A stretch of 64,000 nt of DNA, taken from assembly GCF_002482975.1 (NCBI RefSeq), contig NZ_DLHA01000028.1, positions 1-64,000 of the forward strand. The letters are read 5' to 3'. The position numbers were made by a program, and so were the translations under genes. This document shows positions 23,477 to 32,139 of the stretch, one piece after another. Positions within the stretch are counted from its first letter, which is position 1. Each line of letters begins with the position of its first letter. The notes under the pieces were generated by a model. It worked only from the letters and a program-made list of their open reading frames with translations. It was not told the origin of the DNA and did not search any database. Source of the DNA: Flavobacterium sp. UBA7680. Its GTDB lineage: Bacteria > Bacteroidota > Bacteroidia > Flavobacteriales > Flavobacteriaceae.

Positions 23477-25675
23477 ATGTTTCAGTATTCTAAAATCTTA
23501 AAAACAACTTTTTTAATCTGCTTTAGTTTTCAGCTTTCGGCACAAAAAATCAGTACAAAAGAAAGCAACCGATTAGAAAAACTGGCTGAAAAAGTTACTA
23601 TAATCCGCGATAATTGGGGAATTCCGCACGTTTATGGAAAAACCGATGCTGACGCTGTTTTTGGATTATTGTATGCGCAATGCGAAGATGATTTTAAAAG
23701 AATCGAAATGAATTATATCGAAAAACTGGGGCGTCTTTCTGAAATTAAAGGCGAATCTGTTTTATATAATGATTTAGAAATTAAACTTTTAATTGATGTT
23801 GACGAAGCAAAAGCAGATTATAAAAAAGCACCGGACTGGCTTAAAAAACTTTTAAACAGTTATGCCGATGCGATCAACTTTTATCTCTATAAACATCCGG
23901 AAGTAAAACCAGTACTTTTAACGCATTTCGAACCGTGGTTTCCGCTGCTTTGGACTGACGGAAGTATTGGTGCAATAAGTACCGCAGATCTTTCTACCGG
24001 AGAATTAAAAGCTTTTTACTCTGGAAATAATGATAAAGTAGCGTATGTTGAAAGAGAAAAATATGTTCAAACAGGCTCAAACGGTTTTGCCTTTGCTCCA
24101 TCAAAAACAGAAAGCGGAAATTCGATTTTATATATTAATCCGCATACAACATTTTATTTCAGGCCCGAAGTGCAGATTTCAAGCGAAGAAGGTTTAAATG
24201 TTTATGGTGCTGTAACCTGGGGTCAGTTTTTTATTTATCAGGGTTTTAATGAAAATTGCGGCTGGATGCATACTTCTTCAAATGTTGATGTTGCCGATAT
24301 GTACGCCGAAAAAATCACAAATAAAAACGGTAAACTATTCTACGAATTCGATTCTAAACTTTTGCCTGTTATTGAAAAAGAAATCACGATAAAATATCTT
24401 GAAAAAGGAAAACTAATTCCGAAGAAATTCAAAACCTACGCTACAAATAACGGCCCAATTATGGCCAAGCGCGACGGAAAATGGATTAGTTTAAAATCGA
24501 ATAATCGTTCCATGACAAGTTTGATTCAGAGCTGGATTCGAACAAAATCGGCCAATTTTGAGGATTATAAAAAAGCAATGGATTTAAAAGCCAATACTTC
24601 TAACAATACGGTTTATGCCGACAGCAAAGGAAATATTGCGTATTGGCATGGCAATTTTATTCCAATTCGGGATAAAAATTTAAATTGGGCAAAAGTCGTT
24701 GATGGTTCGATTTCTTCAACACAATGGAAAGGGTTGCATGATGTAAATGAAACTGTTCATTTGTATAACCCAACAAATGGCTGGCTTCAAAATTGTAATT
24801 CAACTCCGTTTTCTGTTGCAGGAAATAATAGTCCGAAAAAAGAAAATTATATTCCATATATGGCGCCGGATGGAGAAAATTTTAGAGGTGTAAATGCTGT
24901 TAGAATTTTCAGTAATAACGAAAAATATACTTTAGACAAAGTTATTGCCAATGGTTATGACACTAAATTATCCATTTTTGAAATATTAATTCCGAGTCTA
25001 ATTGATGTATTCGAGAAAAATATAAAACCGGAATCTGTTGAATATTCAGAATTAGCAGAACCTATTTCAATTCTAAAAAACTGGGATTATTATGCTAAAG
25101 AAAATTCCGTCGCCACAACTTTAGCTGTTGAATGGGCTTATAAATTAGACCCGATTATTCAGAAAGCTTATATCGATGAAGGAGAATTAGATCAGGTTGA
25201 AAACACTAAAAACTTTGCAAAAAATGCCGTTGCATCGCAAATGATTACGCAGCTGCAAGCGGTTATAAAAGAATTGAACTCAAAATGGGGAACTTGGAAA
25301 ACTGCTTGGGGCGAAGTCAATCGTTTTCAGCGTTCAAGCGGCGAAATTGATTTAAAATACGATGATAATAAACCGAGTTTACCAATTGGTTTTGGCCCCG
25401 GTTCTTGGGGAAGTTTACCTTCTTTTAAAGCCAATTATCAAAATAATTCTAAAAAACGATACGGTTACAATGGAAACAGTTTTGTGTGCGCTGTTGAATT
25501 TGGATCAAAAATAAAAGCAAAATCATTATTGGCTGGCGGGAACAGCGGCGACGCTAATTCTAAACATTTTACAGATCAGGCAGAAATGTATAAAAACGGA
25601 CAATTTAAAGATGTTTTATTTTATAAAGAAGACGTTCTTAAAAATGCTGAACGAACTTATCATCCCGGAAAGTAA
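23477..25675 (+). CDS. Penicillin acylase-family (S45) Ntn hydrolase
   Basis: 732 residues with a signal peptide (about 1-22). The precursor is self-cleaved to free an N-terminal serine: the segment QTG-S201-NGFAFAPSKT is the expected processing site and nucleophile. VTIIRDNWGIPHVYGKTDADAVFGLLYAQCEDDF near residue 40 is the alpha-chain signature (in fragments). Enzymes of this family hydrolyse acyl amides such as acyl-homoserine lactones, beta-lactams or N-acyl amino acids. Two bases separate it from the cyanophycinase-like gene. Substrate unknown. Confidence 0.9.
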   Translation: MFQYSKILKTTFLICFSFQLSAQKISTKESNRLEKLAEKVTIIRDNWGIPHVYGKTDADAVFGLLYAQCEDDFKRIEMNYIEKLGRLSEIKGESVLYNDLEIKLLIDVDEAKADYKKAPDWLKKLLNSYADAINFYLYKHPEVKPVLLTHFEPWFPLLWTDGSIGAISTADLSTGELKAFYSGNNDKVAYVEREKYVQTGSNGFAFAPSKTESGNSILYINPHTTFYFRPEVQISSEEGLNVYGAVTWGQFFIYQGFNENCGWMHTSSNVDVADMYAEKITNKNGKLFYEFDSKLLPVIEKEITIKYLEKGKLIPKKFKTYATNNGPIMAKRDGKWISLKSNNRSMTSLIQSWIRTKSANFEDYKKAMDLKANTSNNTVYADSKGNIAYWHGNFIPIRDKNLNWAKVVDGSISSTQWKGLHDVNETVHLYNPTNGWLQNCNSTPFSVAGNNSPKKENYIPYMAPDGENFRGVNAVRIFSNNEKYTLDKVIANGYDTKLSIFEILIPSLIDVFEKNIKPESVEYSELAEPISILKNWDYYAKENSVATTLAVEWAYKLDPIIQKAYIDEGELDQVENTKNFAKNAVASQMITQLQAVIKELNSKWGTWKTAWGEVNRFQRSSGEIDLKYDDNKPSLPIGFGPGSWGSLPSFKANYQNNSKKRYGYNGNSFVCAVEFGSKIKAKSLLAGGNSGDANSKHFTDQAEMYKNGQFKDVLFYKEDVLKNAERTYHPGK

Positions 25676-25700
25676 TTTTGTTCGAAGAAATATGTTAAAT

Positions 25701-25732
25701 AAACCTCGTGAAATAGCTTCCGAGGTTTTTTT
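25701..25732 (+). terminator. Intrinsic terminator after the acylase gene
   Basis: AAACCTCG pairs with CGAGGTTT across a 12-base loop and is followed by a T-run, 25 bases after the acylase stop. It probably ends the Lrp-peptidase-acylase transcript. Confidence 0.75.
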
Positions 25733-25773
25733 GTAACATAATATTTCTGATATTTGTTAAAAATTGTAAAAAA

Positions 25774-26547
25774 ATGAAAAAATTAGCTACCCTTATTTTT
25801 GCTGCAATATTGTTTTCAACTACTATGAATGCACAATTAAAACCCGTAAAATATGCTGAAGGAAGTCAGGCATTAAATGGTCTGTTTATAAAATCTGCTA
25901 AAAAGAGCGCTAACAATCCCGGAATCTTGCTTTTACCAGCTTGGTTAGGAATTGATAATGCATCAAAAGGAATTGCTGCAGAGTTATCAAAACTAGGCTA
26001 CAATGTTTTTATCGCAGATATTTATGGCGAAGGAAATTATCCAACAAACACTTCTGAAGCAGGAAAACAAGCGGGATTTTACAAAAATAATCCTGAAGCT
26101 TATCAAAAACGAATCAATGCAGCTTTGCAGGAATTAGTAAAGTCTGGAGCAAATGCTGATAATATTGTTGCTATTGGTTATTGTTTTGGAGGAACTGGAG
26201 TTCTTGAAGCAGTTCGTGGACATCTTAATGTAAAAGGAATTGCCTCTTTTCACGGCGGTTTAGGTAAAGATGCTGCAAGAAAAACAGAACCAACTTCAGT
26301 TAAAGTTTTAATTTGTCACGGAGCTGATGATCCGTTTGTTCCAAAAGAAGAAATTGCATCATTTCAACAAGAAATGCGTGATGCGAAAGCCGACTGGGAA
26401 ATGATTTATTATGCAAATTCGGTACACTCTTTTACAAATCCAGAAGCCGGAAATGATAATTCAAAAGGTGCTGCTTATAATGCCGTTGCAGCAAAAAGAT
26501 CTTTTGAGCATTTACAGCTTTTTTTAAACGAAGTTCTTAAAAAATAA
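25774..26547 (+). CDS. Secreted dienelactone hydrolase-family alpha/beta hydrolase
   Basis: 257 residues with a signal peptide (about 1-20). The alpha/beta hydrolase nucleophile is cysteine: GY-C137-FGGTG, as in dienelactone hydrolase. The acid is in HGADDPFVP and the histidine in NSVHSFTNPEAG. Exported DLH-like proteins are common in Bacteroidota and their substrates are mostly unknown. It stands alone, with a terminator on its left and an inverted repeat on its right. Confidence 0.88.
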   Translation: MKKLATLIFAAILFSTTMNAQLKPVKYAEGSQALNGLFIKSAKKSANNPGILLLPAWLGIDNASKGIAAELSKLGYNVFIADIYGEGNYPTNTSEAGKQAGFYKNNPEAYQKRINAALQELVKSGANADNIVAIGYCFGGTGVLEAVRGHLNVKGIASFHGGLGKDAARKTEPTSVKVLICHGADDPFVPKEEIASFQQEMRDAKADWEMIYYANSVHSFTNPEAGNDNSKGAAYNAVAAKRSFEHLQLFLNEVLKK

Positions 26548-26552
26548 TACAT

Positions 26553-26668
26553 TTTATGGACCACGGATGACACTGATTAAACGAGTTTGCACTGATTTTT
26601 TAAATTATAATTTGTGAAAAAAAAACCAGTGCAAACTCGTTTAACCCGTATAATCCGTGGGCAAACCA
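26553..26668. repeat. Inverted repeat between genes
   Basis: CCACGGATGACACTGATTAAAC near 26561 returns in reverse as GTTTAACCCGTATAATCCGTGG near 26640, with an inner perfect pair of AAACGAGTTTGCACTG and CAGTGCAAACTCGTTT. A relative built on ACAGATTACAGAGATTAAAC lies at 49990-50055. It could serve as a bidirectional terminator. Confidence 0.7.
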
Positions 26669-26700
26669 ATAACCAAAATAAAATCAACCAAAAATAACCA

Positions 26701-27669
26701 ATGTCACATAACAAAATTAGAGAAGACAAAACCTGTTTAAACTGCAGGCATGTTGTTGAGCAAAAATTTTGTCCAAACTGCGGACAGGAAAATTCAGATT
26801 CCAGAAAAACATTCCACCATTTGTTTATTCACTTCTTTGAAGATTTAACGCATTATGAAAATGCTTTTTGGAAAACAATACGCAACCTTCTTTTCAAGCC
26901 CGCAACGCTGACAAAAGAATATCTTTCAGGAAAAAGATTGTCTTATCTGGCACCGGTTCGTCTTTATATTTTTATCAGTTTTATTACTTTTCTTTTAATT
27001 GCCATATTTCCAAGTAAAGTAGGAGAACAAATTAGTACGGGTGAAAAAGAAATTTCTACAAAACTCATTAATCAGGATAAAAAGGGAACAAAAAGTGCCT
27101 ACAAAACACATTTTGAATTAAAATCGATGAAACAAATCGATTCGATTCAAAAGTATGGTAAAGAAGATGAAAAACTCTCAGAATTACAATATTGGGTTTA
27201 CGAAAAGACAGTTCATGTTACTGAAAATAATACTAAAAGAGAAATTGTAGAAAAATTTATCGAATCGTTTTTTCACAATATTCCTAAAATCCTATTTATA
27301 ATAATGCCGTTTTTTGCTTTCTTTCTCTGGATTTTCCATAACAAAAAGAAATGGTATTATTTTGATCACGGAATTTTTACCCTGCATTATTTCTCTTTTT
27401 TACTGCTTATTTTCCTCATTATGTTTATCATACAGAGGGTCATCGGATTATTTGGCGAAGACAGTCCAATTAGTTTCATTTCGGATATAACTAACACTGT
27501 TGGTTCAATATGGATGTGTTACTATTTTTATCCGGCGCACCATCGTTTTTATGGAGAAAGCAGAATCGTATCGTTTGTTAAAAGCGTAATATTATTCTTT
27601 ATTAATTTCTTTTTTATTCTATTTTTACTAACATTTTATGTTTTATACACATTTATCAATTTACACTAA
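26701..27669 (+). CDS. DUF3667-family zinc-ribbon membrane protein
   Basis: 322 residues. An N-terminal zinc ribbon (CLNC at residues 12-15 and CPNCGQEN near 27-34) is followed by FHHLFIHFFEDLTHYENAFWKT and a first membrane helix (about 85-105). A charged central loop (about 110-190) follows, then four hydrophobic segments to the C-terminus. This matches the DUF3667 family, common in Bacteroidota and without a known function. The next gene starts 9 bases downstream, so the two may share a transcript. Confidence 0.82.
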   Translation: MSHNKIREDKTCLNCRHVVEQKFCPNCGQENSDSRKTFHHLFIHFFEDLTHYENAFWKTIRNLLFKPATLTKEYLSGKRLSYLAPVRLYIFISFITFLLIAIFPSKVGEQISTGEKEISTKLINQDKKGTKSAYKTHFELKSMKQIDSIQKYGKEDEKLSELQYWVYEKTVHVTENNTKREIVEKFIESFFHNIPKILFIIMPFFAFFLWIFHNKKKWYYFDHGIFTLHYFSFLLLIFLIMFIIQRVIGLFGEDSPISFISDITNTVGSIWMCYYFYPAHHRFYGESRIVSFVKSVILFFINFFFILFLLTFYVLYTFINLH

Positions 27670-27678
27670 TATACTATA

Positions 27679-28701
27679 ATGAAAAAAATTGTAATTCTAT
27701 TATTAATTGCTTCGGCGTTTTCATGTAAAAATGCGCAGTCTGTTGCTTCGAAGGATAATTCAGATCCAACGAAATACGTGAAACTTATCTCTGAGAAAGA
27801 CCTTAAAAAAATGCTTTATACAGTTGCTTCTGATGAAATGCAAGGTCGTGAAACCGGATCACCAGGACAGAAAAAAGCGGGTCTTTACATGATTGAGCAA
27901 TACAAAAAAAGCGGTGTATCATTTCCAAAAGGCGCATCTGATTATTACCAGCATATTCCTGCATCGTATTTAAATGCAAAACGTAATCAAAATTTACCTG
28001 ATTCTGAAAATATTTGGGCTTACATCGAAGGTTCTGAAAAACCAGATGAAGTTTTGGTAATTTCAGCTCACTACGATCACGTAGGTATTAAAGATGGTGA
28101 AGTTTATAACGGAGCTGATGACGATGGTTCTGGAACTGTTGCTGTTATCGAAATGGCTAAAGCTTTCGCGAAAGCTAAAAAACAAGGCCACGGACCAAAA
28201 CGTTCTATCTTGTTTTTACACGTAACTGGTGAAGAGCACGGTTTACACGGATCTCGTTTTTATTCTGAAAATCCTTTGTTTCCTATTGCAAACACGATTT
28301 CAGATATCAACATTGATATGATCGGACGCCGCGATGTTGAACATGCTAACACAAACAATTATGTGTATGTAATTGGTGCTGACAGATTATCATCTGACTT
28401 ACACAATGCGGTTGTGGCTCAAAATGAAAAATACATCAAAATGGACTTAGATTTTAAATTTAATGATCCAGCAGATCCAAATCATTTTTACGAGCGTTCT
28501 GACCACTATAACTTCGCTAAACACGGTATTCCGGCAATTTTCTTCTTCAACGGAGTTCACGAAGATTACCACGGAAAAGGCGACGAACCTCAAAAAATCG
28601 AATACGATGCTTTAACCAAAAGAACAAAACTGGCTTTCGTACTGGCTTGGGAATTAGCGAATAGAGAGAATAGACCGGTGGTTGATAAACCGATTAAATA
28701 A
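27679..28701 (+). CDS. Lipoprotein M28-family peptidase
   Basis: 340 residues. Lipobox AFSC gives lipidation at C16. M28 catalytic motifs are SAHYDHVG (His), GADDDGSGT (Asp), HVTGEEHGLHGS (Glu pair), INIDMIGR (Asp) and HEDYHGKGDE (His), so the zinc site is complete. It is shorter than the 21134 paralogue because it lacks a PA domain. Predicted aminopeptidase on the periplasmic face of the outer membrane or the cell surface. Confidence 0.92.
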   Translation: MKKIVILLLIASAFSCKNAQSVASKDNSDPTKYVKLISEKDLKKMLYTVASDEMQGRETGSPGQKKAGLYMIEQYKKSGVSFPKGASDYYQHIPASYLNAKRNQNLPDSENIWAYIEGSEKPDEVLVISAHYDHVGIKDGEVYNGADDDGSGTVAVIEMAKAFAKAKKQGHGPKRSILFLHVTGEEHGLHGSRFYSENPLFPIANTISDINIDMIGRRDVEHANTNNYVYVIGADRLSSDLHNAVVAQNEKYIKMDLDFKFNDPADPNHFYERSDHYNFAKHGIPAIFFFNGVHEDYHGKGDEPQKIEYDALTKRTKLAFVLAWELANRENRPVVDKPIK

Positions 28702-28874
28702 GTTGCTAAGGTTCTGAGATGCTAAGATTCTAAGATTTTTTTAAAGATTCTAAGTTGCTGAGTTTCTAAGATAAAAACAAAAAGGGATGAGTTTAATAAA
28801 CTCATCCCTTTTTTATATTGTGAACTAAAGTCAAAGAAAAACTTAGAATCTTAGCATCTCAGAACCTTAGCAAC
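28702..28874. repeat. Perfect 33-bp inverted repeat flanking a terminator
   Basis: The 33 bases at 28702-28734 (starting GTTGCTAAGGTTCTGAGATG) are the exact reverse complement of 28842-28874. Relatives of the arm (CTTAGAACCTTAGCAACTCAG and similar) appear at 35895-35930 and 36150-36185. The two arms enclose the shared terminator of the convergent M28 and rho genes. Confidence 0.9.
28779..28814. terminator. Bidirectional intrinsic terminator between M28 peptidase and rho
   Basis: AAAAGGGATGAGTTTA and TAAACTCATCCCTTTT form a near-continuous stem with A-run on the left and T-run on the right, so it can stop both converging transcripts. Confidence 0.9.
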
Positions 28875-28881
28875 TTTTTCC

Positions 28882-30684
28882 TTAGTCATTCATAGAAATC
28901 AAAAACTCTTCATTATTTTTTGTTTTCTTGAAACGGTCGTTTACAAAATCCATAGATTCTACTGGGTTCATATCAGATAGATATTTACGCATGATCCACA
29001 TTCTTTGTAATGTTTTCTCGTCAAGTAATAAGTCATCGCGACGTGTACTTGAAGAAGTAAGATCGATTGCAGGGAAAATACGTTTGTTCGCAATTTTACG
29101 ATCTAACTGAAGTTCCATGTTACCTGTTCCTTTAAATTCTTCAAAAATCACCTCATCCATTTTAGAACCTGTTTCTGTCAATGCAGTTGCAATGATACTT
29201 AACGAACCTCCGTTTTCAACATTTCTAGCCGCTCCAAAGAAACGTTTTGGTTTTTGTAATGCATTAGCATCAACACCACCACTTAACACTTTTCCAGATG
29301 CTGGCTGCACTGTATTGTAAGCTCTTGCTAAACGTGTAATCGAATCTAAAAGAATAACAACATCGTGTCCGCATTCAACCAAACGTTTTGCTTTTTCAAG
29401 CACGATATTGGCAATTTTCACGTGTTCCTGCGGTTCTCTGTCAAAAGTTGACGCAATAACTTCTCCACGAACACTTCTCTGCATATCGGTAACCTCTTCA
29501 GGACGCTCATCGATCAAAAGAACGATCAAATAAACTTCTGGATGGTTAGCCGCAATTGCATTGGCAATGTCTTTTAAAAGCATTGTTTTACCCGTTTTTG
29601 GCTGTGCAACGATCATTCCACGCTGTCCTTTTCCAATAGGAGAAAACAAATCGATAATACGGGTTGATATAGAACTGCCTTTTTCGGCTAATTTGAATTT
29701 TTCAGAAGGAAAAACTGGAGTCAGGTGTTCAAAAGAAACTCTGTCACGAACAACCTGAGGATCATGTCCGTTGATTTTTAATACACGAACAAGTGGGAAA
29801 AATTTCTCGCCTTCTTTTGGAGGACGAACCACACCTTTTACGGTATCTCCGGTTTTTAAACCAAATAATCTGATTTGTGAAGTTGATAAATAAATATCAT
29901 CCGGTGAAGCTAAATAATTATAATCAGAAGAACGCAAAAATCCGTAACCATCAGGCATCATTTCAAGAACACCTTCACTTTCGATAATTCCGTCGAATTC
30001 AAAATCTGAATCTCTGAAATTATTGTTCTTTTTATTTTTATTGCTTTGGTTTTGATGATTCCCATTATTTCCGTTTCCGTTCCCATTTTGGTTTGGGTTT
30101 TGGTTTTGATTCGGATTCTGGTTAGCATTTTGGTTTTTATTCTGATTAGGATTAATCTTTTTAACCGGGGCAGTATTTTCAGTTTTTTCAGCAACTGGCG
30201 CTGTTGTATCATTTTCTGGAGCTTCTTCAGTAGAAACTACTTCTTTTTCAGCTTCTTTTTCCTTTTGCAGAGCGACTTTTTTTTCATAAGCTGACTTATT
30301 GAATTTTACAATTTTAGGTCCTTTTTTCTCTGGAGTTTTAGTTTCGACAGCTTCTTCAGCTTGAGCTGTCTGCTTTTCTTCTACAGCCGCAGGAGTTTCA
30401 ATTTCCTTTGGAGCTTCCTCTATAGTATCAAATTCTAGAACCGGAGCATTTTTACTGACTGTTTTCTTTACCGGAGCAATTCGTGCTCTTTTTGGCTTGT
30501 CATTGTTTGCTTCCTTTTCTGCAATAGTTTCTGCTGGCGGTGCCGATGCCGCCTCCTGGTGCGCTAATATCTGAGTAATCAGATTGTCTTTTTTAACGCC
30601 ATTAATCTTTATAGTTTTAGCTAATTTAGCTATTTCTTGAAGCTCAGAAAGCTTCATTTCTTTTAATGCAGAAATATCAAACAT
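28882..30684 (-). CDS. rho: Transcription termination factor Rho with long disordered insertion
   Basis: 600 residues against about 420 in E. coli. Rho N domain at 1-43 (KLSELQEIAKLAKTIKINGVKK). Residues 44-226 form a charged, disordered insertion that ends in an Asn/Gln-rich tract at 178-222. The RNA-binding cold-shock-like domain spans about 236-310 (DGYGFLRSSDYNYLASPDD). The hexameric ATPase follows with Walker A AQPKTGKT, LLIDERPEEVTD and RLARAYNTVQPASGK (Q and R loops). Essential-type RNA helicase ending transcripts. Convergent with the M28 gene and divergent from DUF4293. Large Rho insertions are typical of Bacteroidota. Confidence 0.97.
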   Translation of the reverse strand: MFDISALKEMKLSELQEIAKLAKTIKINGVKKDNLITQILAHQEAASAPPAETIAEKEANNDKPKRARIAPVKKTVSKNAPVLEFDTIEEAPKEIETPAAVEEKQTAQAEEAVETKTPEKKGPKIVKFNKSAYEKKVALQKEKEAEKEVVSTEEAPENDTTAPVAEKTENTAPVKKINPNQNKNQNANQNPNQNQNPNQNGNGNGNNGNHQNQSNKNKKNNNFRDSDFEFDGIIESEGVLEMMPDGYGFLRSSDYNYLASPDDIYLSTSQIRLFGLKTGDTVKGVVRPPKEGEKFFPLVRVLKINGHDPQVVRDRVSFEHLTPVFPSEKFKLAEKGSSISTRIIDLFSPIGKGQRGMIVAQPKTGKTMLLKDIANAIAANHPEVYLIVLLIDERPEEVTDMQRSVRGEVIASTFDREPQEHVKIANIVLEKAKRLVECGHDVVILLDSITRLARAYNTVQPASGKVLSGGVDANALQKPKRFFGAARNVENGGSLSIIATALTETGSKMDEVIFEEFKGTGNMELQLDRKIANKRIFPAIDLTSSSTRRDDLLLDEKTLQRMWIMRKYLSDMNPVESMDFVNDRFKKTKNNEEFLISMND

Positions 30685-30843
30685 GAATTGTTCTATGAGT
30701 TTAATTATTTTAAAGGAAATACTGTAAAAAGAATAGGTAGATATTTTTTTTCAATTGCCCGCAGTATGAAGTGCTTACGGTATTATGATGCAATAATACG
30801 AATAATATTTAATCATACAATAGTATTTTAAAAAAAGAAAATA

Positions 30844-30851
30844 TATTTTTG
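30844..30851 (+). promoter_or_regulatory. Likely -7 element for the DUF4293 gene
   Basis: TATTTTTG matches TAnnTTTG and lies 17 bases before the ATG at 30869. No clear TTG is found at the -33 position, so the match is partial. Confidence 0.35.
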
Positions 30852-30868
30852 TAAAACAATTTTAGATC

Positions 30869-31285
30869 ATGATACAAAGAATTCAAACCGTATATCTAAT
30901 TCTTACCTTTGTTGTTACAGGGGTTTTAATGTTTTTTATGCCGCTTTGGACATTAAATACTGGAAAAGCTTTCTATTTTATGCAAGACCAGTTTTACACA
31001 ATTTTACTAGGCTTAAACACAATGCTTACGATTGTTAGTATTATATCATACAAAAAGAGACAAAATCAGTTTGTGATGAACCGACTGAACATAATATTAA
31101 ATTTAATTTTATTAGGATTATTTGTTTACCGCTCTCTAAATTTATCTGGAGATACAACAACAATTGTATCAGAGAAAGGTATTGGGATGTTTCTTCCTAT
31201 TGTTGCTATCGTGTTATTAGTTCTTGCTAATAAGGCCATCAAGAAGGACGAAGATCTTGTAAAATCTGTAGATCGTTTGAGATAA
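30869..31285 (+). CDS. DUF4293-family membrane protein
   Basis: 138 residues with four hydrophobic helices (about 5-25, 43-60, 70-88, 103-122) and a charged C-terminal tail (KKDEDLVKSVDRLR). The start MIQRIQTVYL fits DUF4293, a small membrane family restricted to Bacteroidota, often next to rho as here. Function unknown. A terminator follows at 31317. Confidence 0.85.
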   Translation: MIQRIQTVYLILTFVVTGVLMFFMPLWTLNTGKAFYFMQDQFYTILLGLNTMLTIVSIISYKKRQNQFVMNRLNIILNLILLGLFVYRSLNLSGDTTTIVSEKGIGMFLPIVAIVLLVLANKAIKKDEDLVKSVDRLR

Positions 31286-31316
31286 ACCTATAAACTTAAT
31301 TTTTTTGTGCGAAGAG

Positions 31317-31343
31317 AACCCGAATTTACATTCGGGTTTTTTT
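31317..31343 (+). terminator. Intrinsic terminator after DUF4293
   Basis: AACCCGAAT and ATTCGGGTT form a 9-bp stem with loop TTAC followed by TTTTTTTG. Confidence 0.85.
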
Positions 31344-31398
31344 GTGCTTAATTTTTACTGTAAAGTGAGAAATCTGAAATCATTTTCAAAAATCAATT

Positions 31399-31425
31399 TT
31401 GTAAGATAATTTATTCATAAATTTG
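31399..31425 (+). promoter_or_regulatory. Promoter-like element for the two-component pair
   Basis: TTG at 31399-31401 and TAAATTTG at 31418-31425 match the Bacteroidota promoter with a short 16-base spacer. The ATG of the response regulator is 21 bases downstream. Confidence 0.45.
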
Positions 31426-31445
31426 CTTTTTGTTCAAAATTATTT

Positions 31446-32108
31446 ATGGCAGATAAAATAAAAATACACCTTGCTGATGATCATCAGGTACTTATTGATG
31501 GACTCACCAATTTACTGCAGACGGTTCCAAATTTTGAAATTGTGGGCAGTTCATTGAACGGTATCGCTATATATGATGATGTAATTCAGGATCAGGCTGA
31601 TATTTTAGTTTTGGATATCAGCATGCCGCAAAAAGACGGAATCGAAGTTTTGAAAGAGTTCAGTCAAAAAGGATTTCCGTGTAAAGTCATAATTTTATCG
31701 AGTTATGATGATCTAAAAATCATTAAAGAAGTAATGAAACTGGGCGCCAAAGGCAATTTAACCAAAAAATGCGCAGGCGAAAATATCATTGAAGCTATCG
31801 ATGCCGTATATCAGGATCAGGAATATTATTCTGATGCGGTGAGGGAAAAAATCTTTAGCATGTTTTCTCAAAACAACCCCAAATTAAGCAATAATGTTTA
31901 TACCGAAAATCCCATTTTAAGTCCGAGGGAAATGGAAATCATAACACTAATCTGCTTAGAATACAGTGGAAAAGAAATAAGCGAACAACTTTTTATTAGT
32001 ATAAATACAGTTGAAACCCATCGCAAGAATATTATGAAAAAACTCAACATAAAAAACACAATTGGGCTTGTAAAATATGCTTTAAAAAACAACTTAATAA
32101 ACCCATAA
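31446..32108 (+). CDS. NarL/FixJ-family response regulator
   Basis: 220 residues. Receiver domain (about 4-122) with acidic pair DD at 11-12, phospho-acceptor D57 in LVLDISMP and conserved K near 107. A LuxR-type helix-turn-helix follows (about 150-215): LSPREMEIITLICLEYSGKEIS then LFISINTVETHRKNIMKKL. Phosphorylation by the downstream kinase should switch on DNA binding. The kinase gene starts 31 bases after the stop. Target genes are not evident nearby. Confidence 0.94.
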   Translation: MADKIKIHLADDHQVLIDGLTNLLQTVPNFEIVGSSLNGIAIYDDVIQDQADILVLDISMPQKDGIEVLKEFSQKGFPCKVIILSSYDDLKIIKEVMKLGAKGNLTKKCAGENIIEAIDAVYQDQEYYSDAVREKIFSMFSQNNPKLSNNVYTENPILSPREMEIITLICLEYSGKEISEQLFISINTVETHRKNIMKKLNIKNTIGLVKYALKNNLINP

Positions 32109-32139
32109 ATTAAAAATCAAGAGAATAATATACCGAAAT

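Noticed and set aside
30046..30294. Plus-strand frame opposite the rho insertion
   Set aside because: Hydrophobic run of V/L/I is the complement of the Asn/Gln-rich codons of rho; a shadow.
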